From Nocardia asteroides (GTDB lineage Bacteria > Actinomycetota > Actinomycetes > Mycobacteriales > Mycobacteriaceae), in assembly GCA_019930625.1 (NCBI GenBank), contig CP082844.1, positions 434,001 to 498,000 of the forward strand: a stretch of DNA of 64,000 nt. Direction: 5' to 3'. The position numbers were made by a program, and so were the translations under genes. Each line of letters opens with the position of its first letter. Position 1 is the stretch's first letter. Shown here piece by piece: positions 16,999-25,241 of this stretch. Under the pieces are notes generated by a model, which saw only the letters and a list, made by a program, of their open reading frames with translations, made no database searches and was not told the DNA's origin.

Positions 16999-17367
16999 TC
17001 AGCCGAGCAGGGCGTGCACTGCCGCGTATGTCGACACAGTGGCGATCAGCCCTGCGGAAACACTTGCGACCACGTTCACCGCCGCGAACAGATACGCTCC
17101 CCGGTCGGCAAGCCGCACGGTCTCGTAACCGAAGGTGCTGTAGGTGGTCAGCGCTCCGCAGAACCCGGTGCCGAGCAGAACGAACAGTGACGAGGGCAGT
17201 GCGGTCCCGGCCCCGGCGAGCGTGCCGAGCACGAGACAACCGAGCAGGTTGACCAGGAAGGTGCCCCAGGGGAACAAGCTGTCACGGCGATCCTGCACCG
17301 CCCGGTCGATCAGATACCGCAGCGGCGCGCCGATCGCGCCGCCCACGAGGACCAGCAGCACGTTCAT
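16999..17367 (-). CDS. crcB: Fluoride channel subunit CrcB (second of pair)
   Basis: The 122-residue protein has four membrane helices and the Fluc signature GTGFCGALTTYSTFGYETV, including the phenylalanine-box and Thr/Ser track that carry fluoride. It begins inside the stop of the upstream crcB (ATGA overlap), so the two are translationally coupled and probably form a heterodimeric channel, as is usual in Gram-positive bacteria with paired crcB genes. It protects the cytoplasm from fluoride. I could not recognise a crcB-motif fluoride riboswitch upstream of the pair. Confidence 0.94.
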   Translation of the reverse strand: MNVLLVLVGGAIGAPLRYLIDRAVQDRRDSLFPWGTFLVNLLGCLVLGTLAGAGTALPSSLFVLLGTGFCGALTTYSTFGYETVRLADRGAYLFAAVNVVASVSAGLIATVSTYAAVHALLG

Positions 17368-17852
17368 CGCGCTCCTTCCCGTCTCTGCCGCAGGCGCTCA
17401 TACCCCGCCCTGGTGAGCCACATGGCGGTGAGCGTGGCGAGCAGAGCGCAGATCAGCGTGCCCGCCAGATAGCAGGTCGCGACGAGGATCGCGCCTGTCC
17501 GCAGCAGCTCGCGAATTTCATTGACATAGGTGGAGAAGGTCGTGAATCCGCCCAGCACGCCGACGCCGAGGAAGGGGCGCAGCAACCGATGGGCGGCCCA
17601 GATCTCGGTCACCGCCACCATCAGCACGCCGATCGCGAAGCAGCCCGCCACATTGGTGAGAAAGGTGGCCGACGGGAAGTGTCCCGGCTGTGCGGGCAGC
17701 CACTGAGCGAGTCCGTAGCGAGCGAGCGCTCCGAGCGCTCCGCCCGCGGCGACGACCACCGACACCGGGCCGTGCGTACGCCAGAACTCCCGCGCGGGGT
17801 TACGCGCGCGGCCCGCGGTGTCGATCGGTTCGTCGGTCGGTTCCCCGCCCAC
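17364..17852 (-). CDS. crcB: Fluoride channel subunit CrcB (first of pair)
   Basis: It encodes about 162 residues: a hydrophilic N-terminal extension, then four membrane helices with GVGVLGGFTTFSTYVNEI, the Fluc signature. The start is uncertain; GTG 17852 is used, GTG 17900 is possible, and the true protein could begin nearer the first helix (about residue 25). The overlap with the next crcB indicates a two-gene operon, possibly including the universal stress gene 50-60 bp upstream. Confidence 0.88.
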   Translation of the reverse strand: MGGEPTDEPIDTAGRARNPAREFWRTHGPVSVVVAAGGALGALARYGLAQWLPAQPGHFPSATFLTNVAGCFAIGVLMVAVTEIWAAHRLLRPFLGVGVLGGFTTFSTYVNEIRELLRTGAILVATCYLAGTLICALLATLTAMWLTRAGYERLRQRREGAR

Positions 17853-17913
17853 CGCGCATCTCTTACCCGAGGTGTCCGGAGCAGCGCCACCCCAGGTCAC
17901 GACGCGGCCGCGC

Positions 17914-18363
17914 TCATCGGTCCCCGGCCTGTCCGGCACCGTCGTGCGCGACGAGTACCGAGCAGCCGACGTGGCGTGCGGCCTTCTCCGCGGTGCTGCC
18001 CATGAAGCGGCCCCAGATGCCCGAGTGCCCGCTGCGCCCCACCACCAGCAGGTCGGCATCGTGGTCGGCGGCGGCGGTGGCCAGTTCCCGCGCGGCCTGA
18101 CCGGCGCGCAGTTCGGCCCGCACCACGATGCCGCGCCGGTCGGCGGCCTCGGCGGCGGTGGCGAGCCAGCGGCGACAGGTCCGCTCCCCGAGCGAGCGTT
18201 CGTCCTCCATCTCGCCGACCACCGGACCGTAGTGCGGCAGATGCTCTTCGACGGCCACGACCGTGAGCGTGCAGTGCTGCACCGCCGCCAAGTCGAGCGC
18301 CATCGTCAGGGCGGCCCTTGCGCCGGGAGAGTCGTCGTAGCCGACCACGATCCGCTGGAACAC
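17914..18363 (-). CDS. Universal stress protein (UspA family)
   Basis: The 149-residue single-domain USP has the ATP-binding signature G-2x-G-9x-GST visible as GRSGHSGIWGRFMGST near the C-terminus, and the strand-1 IVVGYDDSPGAR with its Asp at the start. It is a cytoplasmic stress/persistence factor that binds ATP. The GTG start gives the canonical beginning VFQRIVVGYDDS; an upstream extension would be Arg/Pro-rich and unlike the family. It precedes the crcB pair on the same strand. Confidence 0.9.
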   Translation of the reverse strand: MFQRIVVGYDDSPGARAALTMALDLAAVQHCTLTVVAVEEHLPHYGPVVGEMEDERSLGERTCRRWLATAAEAADRRGIVVRAELRAGQAARELATAAADHDADLLVVGRSGHSGIWGRFMGSTAEKAARHVGCSVLVAHDGAGQAGDR

Positions 18364-18421
18364 CTCTTCATTGTGATCCCTCGGGTGGGCCGGAGCCAGC
18401 ACTCGGGCAACCCTTTGGCAA

Positions 18422-19774
18422 TCATGCGGTGGCCGTGGATCGCTCCGCCGCGAGCACTTCGGCGGCCGCACGCTCCCCGGAACGGATCGCTCCCTCGATG
18501 TAGCCCGACCATTCCGTGGCGGTTTCGCTCCCGGCCCAGTGGATCGCGCCGACCGGGTGGCGCAAGGCCGAGCCCAGGGTGGTCAAGACGCCCGGCGGGT
18601 AGAAGGCGCCGTAGCCGCCGCGGGCGTATGGGTCGTCGGCCCAGACCTTTTCGTGCCATTCGAGCGGTTCGCGGGCAGCGTGCCCGAAAGCCCGTACCAG
18701 TGAACCGATGATCATGGCGCGTCGCTCGCTCGCGGGAAGGGCGGCCAACCGCTGCGCGGCCCGGCCCGGCACCAGCGCGCCGAGCACACCGGGACCACCG
18801 GGGCGGGTGGCGTCGAAGGTCACCGGCACGGGATCGCGCAGGTTCAGCGACTGCCCGGTGAGCCGGTCGTCACGCCAGAACGGCCGCTCGTAGACCGCGA
18901 ACGATTTCAGCACCGAGCCCATCGGCATGCGCTGGGTCAATTGGTCGCGCGCGGCGGGCAGCGGCGGATCGTAGGCGATGCGTCCGGCGAGCGCGGGCGG
19001 CACCGCCACGATCACACGCTCGGCCCGCACGTCACCGGCGGCCGACTCCACCCGCACACCGCCTGGTCGGCGCCGAATCGTCGTGACCGGCGCGCCGAGA
19101 CGCAGCGCGTCACCCATCTCCGCGGCCATGGCCAGCGCGGGCCCGTCGGCGCCGTCGACGAACAGTCGCGTCACCGTTTCGGCGGTGATCCCCGCCTCGA
19201 CGCCGCCCGCCGAGCGGATCGTAGTCAGCAGACCGAGCATGGAGATGCTGCCGACGTCGACGCACAGTTCCTCGCCGATCATCACCTCGGCCAGGTTCCG
19301 GGCGCGCCGCTGGGGCACATTCCGGCGCAACCAGGTCGCCGCGGTCATCGCGTCCAGCCGGTCGGCGCCCGGCGTGGTCCACGGGCGCGCGAGGTCGACC
19401 CGGGCGGCCATCCGTTCCAGCCGCCACATGGCCTGGGCGAGCACGACGAGCACGAGCGTCGGCAATGGCGGGCGCGCGCCGCTGAACGGCCGCCGGACCA
19501 CTCCCTCGACCATCAGGTCGACCCCTTCGGGTGGCGCGTATATCGCGGCGCCGTACTCCTCGGCCAGCGCGGCGAGCCTGCCGTGCGCACCCGAGATCCA
19601 CTGTCCGCCGAGGTCGACGGCCCATCCGTCGCCGACCCGCGCGGTCAAGGTGCGACCGCCCGCACGATCGCTCGCCTCCAGGACGACGACGTCCCGGCCG
19701 GCCGCTCGCAACGTCCGCGCCGCGCACAGTCCGGCGTATCCGGCGCCGACGACAACGACGTCCGCACGGTCCAT
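18422..19774 (-). CDS. Flavin amine oxidase (monoamine/putrescine oxidase-like)
   Basis: The 450-residue protein is FAD-dependent. The dinucleotide fold VVVVGAGYAGLCAARTL at the N-terminus, followed by VLEASDRAGGRTLT, is the amine-oxidase signature. The C-terminus has the second FAD contact (GAIHWAGSETATEWSGYIEGAI). The aromatic/Gly segments resemble MAO and Rhodococcus putrescine oxidase. It oxidises primary or secondary amines to imines with H2O2 production. The ATG follows GGGAGGCCACCA. No amine permease or aldehyde dehydrogenase is adjacent. Confidence 0.92.
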   Translation of the reverse strand: MDRADVVVVGAGYAGLCAARTLRAAGRDVVVLEASDRAGGRTLTARVGDGWAVDLGGQWISGAHGRLAALAEEYGAAIYAPPEGVDLMVEGVVRRPFSGARPPLPTLVLVVLAQAMWRLERMAARVDLARPWTTPGADRLDAMTAATWLRRNVPQRRARNLAEVMIGEELCVDVGSISMLGLLTTIRSAGGVEAGITAETVTRLFVDGADGPALAMAAEMGDALRLGAPVTTIRRRPGGVRVESAAGDVRAERVIVAVPPALAGRIAYDPPLPAARDQLTQRMPMGSVLKSFAVYERPFWRDDRLTGQSLNLRDPVPVTFDATRPGGPGVLGALVPGRAAQRLAALPASERRAMIIGSLVRAFGHAAREPLEWHEKVWADDPYARGGYGAFYPPGVLTTLGSALRHPVGAIHWAGSETATEWSGYIEGAIRSGERAAAEVLAAERSTATA

Positions 19775-20091
19775 TGGTGGCCTCCCGTCGCCGCACCGTA
19801 ACTCGACAACCACTGTCGATCACGCATCGCCGATCCGCAACCGGCACGGTGATCCGGGCCGCAGGGACTGCGCATCGCTGCCACGATCCCGATCCGGCGC
19901 GAGGCGTCCGATTGCCACAACGTCCGATCCGCTGTTCCAGCGCAACCGACCGCTCACCCGCCTGTCCGCCGCGTAAGCCCAGAAGGCGCTCGGCGACGGC
20001 CGCCGAAACCGCGGCCGGAAACGAACCGATCGCCGAAGGCACTGCGCGGCTGCCCATCCTCCGCCCGGCAGCATGACTCCCGGCGCGGCGG
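19775..20091. other. Intergenic region without a supported gene
   Basis: The 317 bp lie between the amine oxidase start and the end of the TetR gene. Open frames here are shadows with poor composition. It presumably holds the amine oxidase promoter; I see no clear palindrome. Confidence 0.5.
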
Positions 20092-20673
20092 CTATCGCGT
20101 CAAGGTGGCGAGGGCGGCGAGGGCGGCCTCCTGAAATGTCGCGACCAGCGTGCGCGGCGGGGCCGTGACACGTCCGCGTACCCACTGCCTGCAGTACTCC
20201 TGCGCTGGTCCGACACAGATCGCGTGGGCGACCGGATAGCCGTCCTCGCCCACGTCCGCGGTTGCCCGCAGCTCTCGATACCGGCGCTCCAGCGCACCGA
20301 AGAAGACCCGATTGTGTTGTGCCAGTTCCGGCTCCGCAGCCCGCGCGACCTCGTCCGGCAGCGTGGCGAACAGGAAACGGGCGAGATCACGATGATCTTC
20401 CACCCAGCCGAGATGGGCCGCGAGCATCGCGCGGATCGCCTGCTCGGCGCCGACGTCGGACGTGTCGAGAACCTCCAGCACCGTCCGCTGATAGTCGAGC
20501 ATGCCGAAGACGTAGACGGCGGCGGCCAATTCGGCCTTCGAGCCGAACGCGTGGAACATGCTGCCGCTGGACAAACCGAGACGATCGCGCACGCCCGCCA
20601 CCGTGAACGCCGAATAGCCCGTGGCCAGCAACTGCCGCGTCGCTTCGGCCAAGATCCGCTCGCGGGTGCCCAC
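20092..20673 (-). CDS. TetR-family repressor
   Basis: The 193-residue protein has an N-terminal helix-turn-helix (RERILAEATRQLLATGYSAF, then GVRDRLGLSSGSMFHAFGSKAEL, about residues 4-47) and an all-helical ligand domain. It starts with GTG six bases after the enoyl-CoA hydratase stop, so the two form an operon. The three CTCTAGAG sites upstream of that operon are the obvious targets, giving autoregulated control. The ligand is probably an acyl-CoA or related compound, by context only. Confidence 0.92.
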   Translation of the reverse strand: MGTRERILAEATRQLLATGYSAFTVAGVRDRLGLSSGSMFHAFGSKAELAAAVYVFGMLDYQRTVLEVLDTSDVGAEQAIRAMLAAHLGWVEDHRDLARFLFATLPDEVARAAEPELAQHNRVFFGALERRYRELRATADVGEDGYPVAHAICVGPAQEYCRQWVRGRVTAPPRTLVATFQEAALAALATLTR

Positions 20674-20679
20674 GGCCGT

Positions 20680-21366
20680 CTAGCCGTCGAACTCGGCATC
20701 GATGCCGGACCGCACCGCCGCGAGCACCTGAGCACGGACCCGCAGCTTCGTCCCGGTGTGCGCGGCGAAGTCGATTCCGGTCAACCGGTGCGCTTCGGCC
20801 GTCGCGCGCGTGCGCAGGTCGTCCGCGTCGGCGGCGAGCACGTCGAGGAAGCCGAGCTGTCTGGCCTCTTCGGGTCCGACCAGGATCCCGGTGTTCGCCG
20901 CGCGGTCGAATCCGGGGGCGGTGAGCCGATGCCGTGCCAGCTCCACGCCGTAATGCGGGATGGTCAGCCCGATCGCGACCTCGTTGAGACCCACTTTGAA
21001 ATCCCCCACGACGCCGAACCGCACGTCCGTGGCCAGCAGCGTGAACGCGCCCTGGGCGATCGCGTGCCCCGGGCATGCCGCGACGACGGGATACGGGAAC
21101 CCCAGCAGCCGATGGACGAGGTTGCCGCCGGCACGCAGGGTTCGGCGGATGTCGTCGGCGGAACGCGAGAACGTCGCCAGGTCGTAGCCCGCGGAGAATA
21201 CGCGTGGGCGCCCGGTCAGCAGGACGACGGCGCGGTCGGCCTCGGCTCGGTCCAGGGCGGCGGCGATGGAACCGATCATGTCCTCCGACATCACGTTGGC
21301 CTTGCCGTCGTCAAGCGTGATCGTGGCGACCCCGTCTTCGAGCTGGTAGGTGGCGAGTTCGGTCAT
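20680..21366 (-). CDS. Enoyl-CoA hydratase/isomerase family protein
   Basis: The 228-residue crotonase-fold protein is somewhat shorter than the usual 255-260. It has the oxyanion-hole elements FSAGYDLATF and ACPGHAIAQGAF, and a conserved acidic position in GLNEVAIGL. It catalyses hydration or isomerisation of an enoyl-CoA thioester. The gene follows a triple operator and precedes its probable regulator. The ribosome-binding site GGAGG overlaps the last operator copy, so repressor binding would also affect the region of translation initiation at DNA level. Confidence 0.92.
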   Translation of the reverse strand: MTELATYQLEDGVATITLDDGKANVMSEDMIGSIAAALDRAEADRAVVLLTGRPRVFSAGYDLATFSRSADDIRRTLRAGGNLVHRLLGFPYPVVAACPGHAIAQGAFTLLATDVRFGVVGDFKVGLNEVAIGLTIPHYGVELARHRLTAPGFDRAANTGILVGPEEARQLGFLDVLAADADDLRTRATAEAHRLTGIDFAAHTGTKLRVRAQVLAAVRSGIDAEFDG

Positions 21367-21375
21367 GGCAGCCTC

Positions 21376-21409
21376 CTCTAGAGCGATGCTCTAGAGTATC
21401 ACTCTAGAG
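21376..21409. promoter_or_regulatory. Three phased CTCTAGAG operators
   Basis: The 8-bp palindrome CTCTAGAG occurs at 21376-21383, 21389-21396 and 21402-21409, exactly 13 bp apart. On the transcribed (minus) strand GATACT lies between the first and second copies as a plausible -10. The array spans promoter to ribosome-binding site of the enoyl-CoA hydratase-tetR operon and is the likely TetR target. Confidence 0.85.
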
Positions 21410-21593
21410 GGGCTGGCAGCTATCCACGGGCTCCCGGTCACGGAGCCGGTTTCGGACAAGGTGTCGTTGTGGCAACGATCCGAAACGGCGACCGCGGATC
21501 GACCGATACAGGACACACACGATGCTGCCGAAAGAGCCTGGCGCGCGCGGGCTTCGGACTAGCCTCGGGACAGGCTCAGGTGGAGGAAGCGAC

Positions 21594-22841
21594 ATGACCG
21601 CAGCAACCGTCATCCGTCCGCTGGCGCCGAGTGAGGCGATCTTCGCCAACAGTGAAGTCCTCGTCGGCTATTCGATTCGGATCGCGGGTCGGTTGGATCT
21701 CGCTGCCCTATCGGCGGCATTCGAAGCCGTGGTGCGCTCCCGCCCGATCCTCGGCGCCCGCTTGGAGCCGGACGGGTGCGGTGGGCATTTCCTGCTCGAA
21801 TCGCCGAGCGCCGCACCCGAGATGACGGTCACCGAGGGTGATCCCGAGCAGTTGCTGACCGGCGCCCGGCTGGATCAGCGCAGAGCGCTCGCCTCGCTGT
21901 GCGTAGTCCGCGACCGCGCCTCCGCGGGCGTCACTTTGGTGACTCACCACAGCGTCGCGGATGCCTATCATTCGCTGGCCGTGTTCGCGGAGCTGTGGTC
22001 CTGCTATACCGACCTCGTCCGCGGGCAGTCGGCCGAATCGGAGCCACACGGCTTCCCGCGATCGGTGGAAGACCTGCTACACGAACGCGGCGTGCGGAAG
22101 ATCGGCACACCGGTTCTGCCGTACCGTCCGATGGGCGTCGCTCGGACCATCTCCGGCCCAGAAGATCCCGACTACCTCCTCCCCCGCACCGCGCGCTGCA
22201 GGCTGACCCGCGCGCAGACCGCCGCGCTGATCGAGCTCGGGCACCGGGAGGGCACCACGATCAACGGCATCGCCTCCGCCGCGATCCTGCTCACCGAGGC
22301 CGAGTTGCGCGGGCTGCCGCTGACCGACCTGGCCTACACCTATTCCGTCGACCTGCGCACCCGGGTGCGGCCGCCGATCGGGGCGACAGAAGGCACCAAC
22401 GTACTCGGCTTCGACAACTTCGTGCCGGGCCCACGGACCGGCGCGACGCTCGTCGAACTGGCCCGCGCCATCAGCGACTCGCTGCGCGCCGGACTCGACA
22501 CGGGCATGGTGCAACAGACCCCGCTGCACATTCCCGAGATCGCCGCGGGCCCTCCGCCGCGCGCACCGGGCATCGTGCTCGCCACCAACTGGGGACGGGT
22601 GCCCAGACCGCGCGTGCCGGAGGACCTGCGAATCACCGACTTCCGCTCGATCATGCTCGGCAAGCCGGACAGGACCGGGCACCGGCTGCAACAGCCGAGC
22701 GGCACCATCATCATCAGCACCTTCGACGACCGGCTGAGCATCGAGATCCACCACCCCGAGGAAACCACCGATGAACAGCGGCTGCGCGTCCGGCTGCTCA
22801 CCACCCACCTGTCGGGTTTCAGCGCGGCAGGCGCCGCATAG
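21594..22841 (+). CDS. PapA-like acyltransferase (condensation-domain fold)
   Basis: The 415-residue protein is of the condensation/PapA superfamily that transfers acyl groups from CoA or carrier proteins to alcohols or trehalose lipids. The catalytic HHxxxD motif reads HHSVAD with His118, His119 and Asp123. The first segment (LAPSEAIFANSEVLVGYSIRIAGRLD, then FEAVVRSRPILGARL) is typical of PapA proteins. The ATG follows GGAGGAAGC. No polyketide synthase or MmpL neighbour is present, so the lipid product is unknown. Its 3' end overlaps the converging ROK gene by 23 bp. Confidence 0.85.
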   Translation: MTAATVIRPLAPSEAIFANSEVLVGYSIRIAGRLDLAALSAAFEAVVRSRPILGARLEPDGCGGHFLLESPSAAPEMTVTEGDPEQLLTGARLDQRRALASLCVVRDRASAGVTLVTHHSVADAYHSLAVFAELWSCYTDLVRGQSAESEPHGFPRSVEDLLHERGVRKIGTPVLPYRPMGVARTISGPEDPDYLLPRTARCRLTRAQTAALIELGHREGTTINGIASAAILLTEAELRGLPLTDLAYTYSVDLRTRVRPPIGATEGTNVLGFDNFVPGPRTGATLVELARAISDSLRAGLDTGMVQQTPLHIPEIAAGPPPRAPGIVLATNWGRVPRPRVPEDLRITDFRSIMLGKPDRTGHRLQQPSGTIIISTFDDRLSIEIHHPEETTDEQRLRVRLLTTHLSGFSAAGAA

Positions 22842-24045
22842 CGCGCGCCGCGGACGTACGGGACAACGTCTGCAACGGATCGGTGAGCAAGTCGGTGAAA
22901 GCCAGTTCCGCGGCCCCGATCAAGGTCGCGTCACCGCCGAGTGCGCTGGTGCGCAACCGGACCCGTTCGCGGACGGCTCGAAGGCCGTTCACCGCCACCC
23001 GGCTGCGCACCTGCGCCGTGGACGCCAGGTAGATCTCGCGCAGCACGCCACCGAACACCACCATCGACGGATTGAAGATGTTCACCAGATTGGCGACGCC
23101 GCGGCCGAGCCATTCGCCGACCTGGTGCAAGGCGTCCCGTGCCGCCGCGTCGCCGCGGGCAGCCGCCTCGATGATCGCGTCGACCGCCGCCTGCCCCGAG
23201 GGTTCGGTCCGTCCCGCCGCCGCGATCAACCCGAGTTCGCCCGTTTCGACCTCCAGGCAGCCCCGGGAACCGCAGGCGCACGGCCGCCCGGCCGGATTGA
23301 CGATCATGTGCCCGACTTCCCCGCCGTAGCCGCCTTCCCCGCTGAGCAGTTCACCGTTGACGATGATGCCGCCGCCGATACCCACGTCGCCGTGCAGGTA
23401 GATCAGGTTCGCCGAGCCTTCTCCCGCACCGCGTTCACGCTCGGCCAGCGCTCCGAGATTGGCGTTGTTGCCGACCGCGACACGGAGGCCGAGATCGAGT
23501 TCCCGTGTCATCTCTGCGCCGAAGGGGACGTCCACCCAGCCGAGGTTCGGCCCGTAGCGCACCACGCCGTCCTCCTCCCGGACCATGCCGCAGAACGCGA
23601 CGCCGACGCCCACGCACACGGCGTCCGCGGCAGCCGCACCGATCACCTCCCTGGCCATCGTCACCAAGGCGGCGATCACGTCGCCCGGGTCGAACGTCCC
23701 ACCCGGACGGGTGGTCTCGATGCGATCGAGCACCGAACCGCCCAGCCCGACCCGTGCCGCGATGAGGCGGTCCGCGCCGACGTCCAGCGCGACGACGTAG
23801 ACCCGCTCCGACCGCGGCCGCACCACCAGTGACGGCCTGCCCGCCCGTCCGGTCTGCCCGGGCAGTTCCTCGCTCACCAGGCCTGCCGCCGCCAGGTCCG
23901 TGGTGAGCGCGAGGATCGTGCTGCGGTTCAACCCCATCCGCTCGGCGAGCGCGGCGCGCGACACCGCCCCGTCACGGTGGACGTGCCGCAGCAACCCGGC
24001 GAGGTTGCGCGTGCGGATCTCCTCGGGAGAAGGTGCTGCTCGCAT
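22819..24045 (-). CDS. ROK-family sugar-responsive repressor (XylR/NagC-like)
   Basis: The 408-residue protein has an N-terminal winged helix (about 14-57: VSRAALAERMGLNRSTILALTTDL) and a ROK sugar-kinase-like domain. GDVGIGGGI and the zinc-binding CACGSRGCLE (Cys256, 258, 263) are intact. It would repress a sugar-uptake operon until the sugar binds. The only candidate target nearby is the truncated sugar-binding lipoprotein upstream at 24310-24504, read in the same direction; the remainder of that operon is absent. Confidence 0.92.
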   Translation of the reverse strand: MRAAPSPEEIRTRNLAGLLRHVHRDGAVSRAALAERMGLNRSTILALTTDLAAAGLVSEELPGQTGRAGRPSLVVRPRSERVYVVALDVGADRLIAARVGLGGSVLDRIETTRPGGTFDPGDVIAALVTMAREVIGAAAADAVCVGVGVAFCGMVREEDGVVRYGPNLGWVDVPFGAEMTRELDLGLRVAVGNNANLGALAERERGAGEGSANLIYLHGDVGIGGGIIVNGELLSGEGGYGGEVGHMIVNPAGRPCACGSRGCLEVETGELGLIAAAGRTEPSGQAAVDAIIEAAARGDAAARDALHQVGEWLGRGVANLVNIFNPSMVVFGGVLREIYLASTAQVRSRVAVNGLRAVRERVRLRTSALGGDATLIGAAELAFTDLLTDPLQTLSRTSAARAMRRLPR

Positions 24046-24262
24046 TCACCGGGCTTTCGTCACGGGGCTGACATTCATCGAAGCAGGAGCGCACGTTTAC
24101 GGGACATGGCGTCCACTCCGGCGGCCGAGAGCAGGACAAATCCTGGTCACAACGCATCTCGTGCCCGCGCTGTAGTCCATCAGCCCCATCCCGTTGTCGA
24201 TCACCGCGACCCACCGCGGCGCCGAGCACCGCGTCCAGCATCCGCTCCTTCGAAGGAATGGA

Positions 24263-24301
24263 GCCCCTTCCGCAATCCCCTCATCGAATCGCGGAAGGGG
24301 C
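24263..24301. terminator. Hairpin after the truncated lipoprotein gene
   Basis: A perfect 11-bp stem (GCCCCTTCCGC with GCGGAAGGGGC) and 17-base loop begins eight bases beyond the stop of the minus-strand remnant at 24310. A second short palindrome TCCTTCGAAGGA follows. Its position suggests it was or is a terminator. Confidence 0.6.
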
Positions 24302-24309
24302 GTGCGGTA

Positions 24310-24504
24310 TCAGATCCCGTTGTCCAGCGCCGCGAACACCTGCTGCAAGTACTTGCGGTCCACCATGCCCCAGCGAGCGGAGGTCTTGCTGTCGGGAAGG
24401 ATCACGCCAGTCCGGGTTCTGCCCGCGGACTCCGCCGTATCGTCGCCGCACGCCGTGAGCGTGGCGGCAAGCAGCGCGAACAACAGCGCCGCCGCGCTGA
24501 ACAT
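24310..24504 (-). pseudogene. Truncated sugar ABC transporter substrate-binding lipoprotein
   Basis: The 64-codon frame begins with a lipoprotein signal (MFSAAALLFALLAATLTACG, lipobox LTAC) and continues with GVILPDSKTSARW, a characteristic start of mature XylF/ChvE-type sugar-binding proteins, then VDRKYLQQVF. It stops where a roughly 350-residue protein should continue. The adjacent ROK repressor is the usual neighbour of such genes. I read it as a remnant of a lost xylose-like uptake operon. Expression as a short lipoprotein cannot be excluded. Confidence 0.65.
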
Positions 24505-24917
24505 GCTTTCGCATGAGCGGGTCTCTCATCTCCGGCCGGAGAAGTCTCCGGCCGGTCGGAGCGGACCGAATGTTGTTCACAGCAACATATTAGACTGTGA
24601 TGCAGCGCACAACCCCTGTTCTGTTGTTCCGGATGGCAATCTCGACACGCGTACGTTCGCTCGGGTGGAAGCCGTTGCGCCACCGCAGGGAAGACGTGCG
24701 GAGAAGGCGTGAACAGGGGTGTCGGACCAGCGCCGACCGCCACGCGCGCGGACGCCACCAGCCCGGGCGGCCCCGCGCCCGGCATCTGACGCGCGTGAGG
24801 AAGGCGTCCGCGCGAAACAGACCACCGGGGATCGGGCGCATAGCGGGCCTCCGGCACAGTACCCTTGGCGATGAATCATGGCGCGGTAGCGACAGACTGG
24901 GATCCGGGAGGGGAACA
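24505..24917. other. Intergenic region without a supported gene
   Basis: The roughly 410 bp include an AT-rich patch around 24580-24600 (upstream of the lipoprotein remnant), likely its promoter, and the leader of the type-VII-like operon starting at 24918. No frame has convincing protein character. Confidence 0.5.
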
Positions 24918-25241
24918 GTGGACACGCTCAAGCTCGACCCGGCGGCGATGGCCGCCTACACCGCGATAGCGGACGCGGTGTCCAAACAATTGGCGTCGGC
25001 GGCCGCGGTCGCCTCCGGCGCGGTGGATCCGGACCGGCTGGCCGCCGATCTCGGGCTCGTCGGCGCGGAATTCGCGGCGCGTTTCTCCGCGGCCGTCTCC
25101 GAACACGCGGAGGCGTTGTCGACCGCGGGACAGCTGGTCGGCGCCTACGGCCAGGTCCTGCGTGGTTACAGCGAGGAGGCGCAGGGTGTCGACGCCGCGA
25201 CGGCGACGGCGATCACCCGGTCAGGGGAGGAACTGGCATGA
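24918..25241 (+). CDS. EspC-like small helical protein, candidate type VII substrate
   Basis: The 107-residue Ala-rich helical protein (MDTLKLDPAAMAAYTAIADA at the start, then long helices) resembles EspC/type VII secretion target proteins found before larger ESX substrates. It has no signal peptide, no WXG motif and no canonical YxxxD/E that I can place. The GTG follows GGAGGGGAACA. It is the first of three overlapping genes (ATGA overlap with the next). No ESX core genes are within the window. The family call is tentative; the operon structure is certain. Confidence 0.7.
   Translation: MDTLKLDPAAMAAYTAIADAVSKQLASAAAVASGAVDPDRLAADLGLVGAEFAARFSAAVSEHAEALSTAGQLVGAYGQVLRGYSEEAQGVDAATATAITRSGEELA

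Noticed and set aside
16862..18460. Fluoride riboswitch for the crcB genes
   Set aside because: I could not find the conserved crcB-motif pattern upstream of either the crcB or USP starts.
24046..24250. A minus-strand frame with VIDNGMGLMDYSAGTRC
   Set aside because: Short, without a clear start or family match; may be chance or part of the decayed locus.
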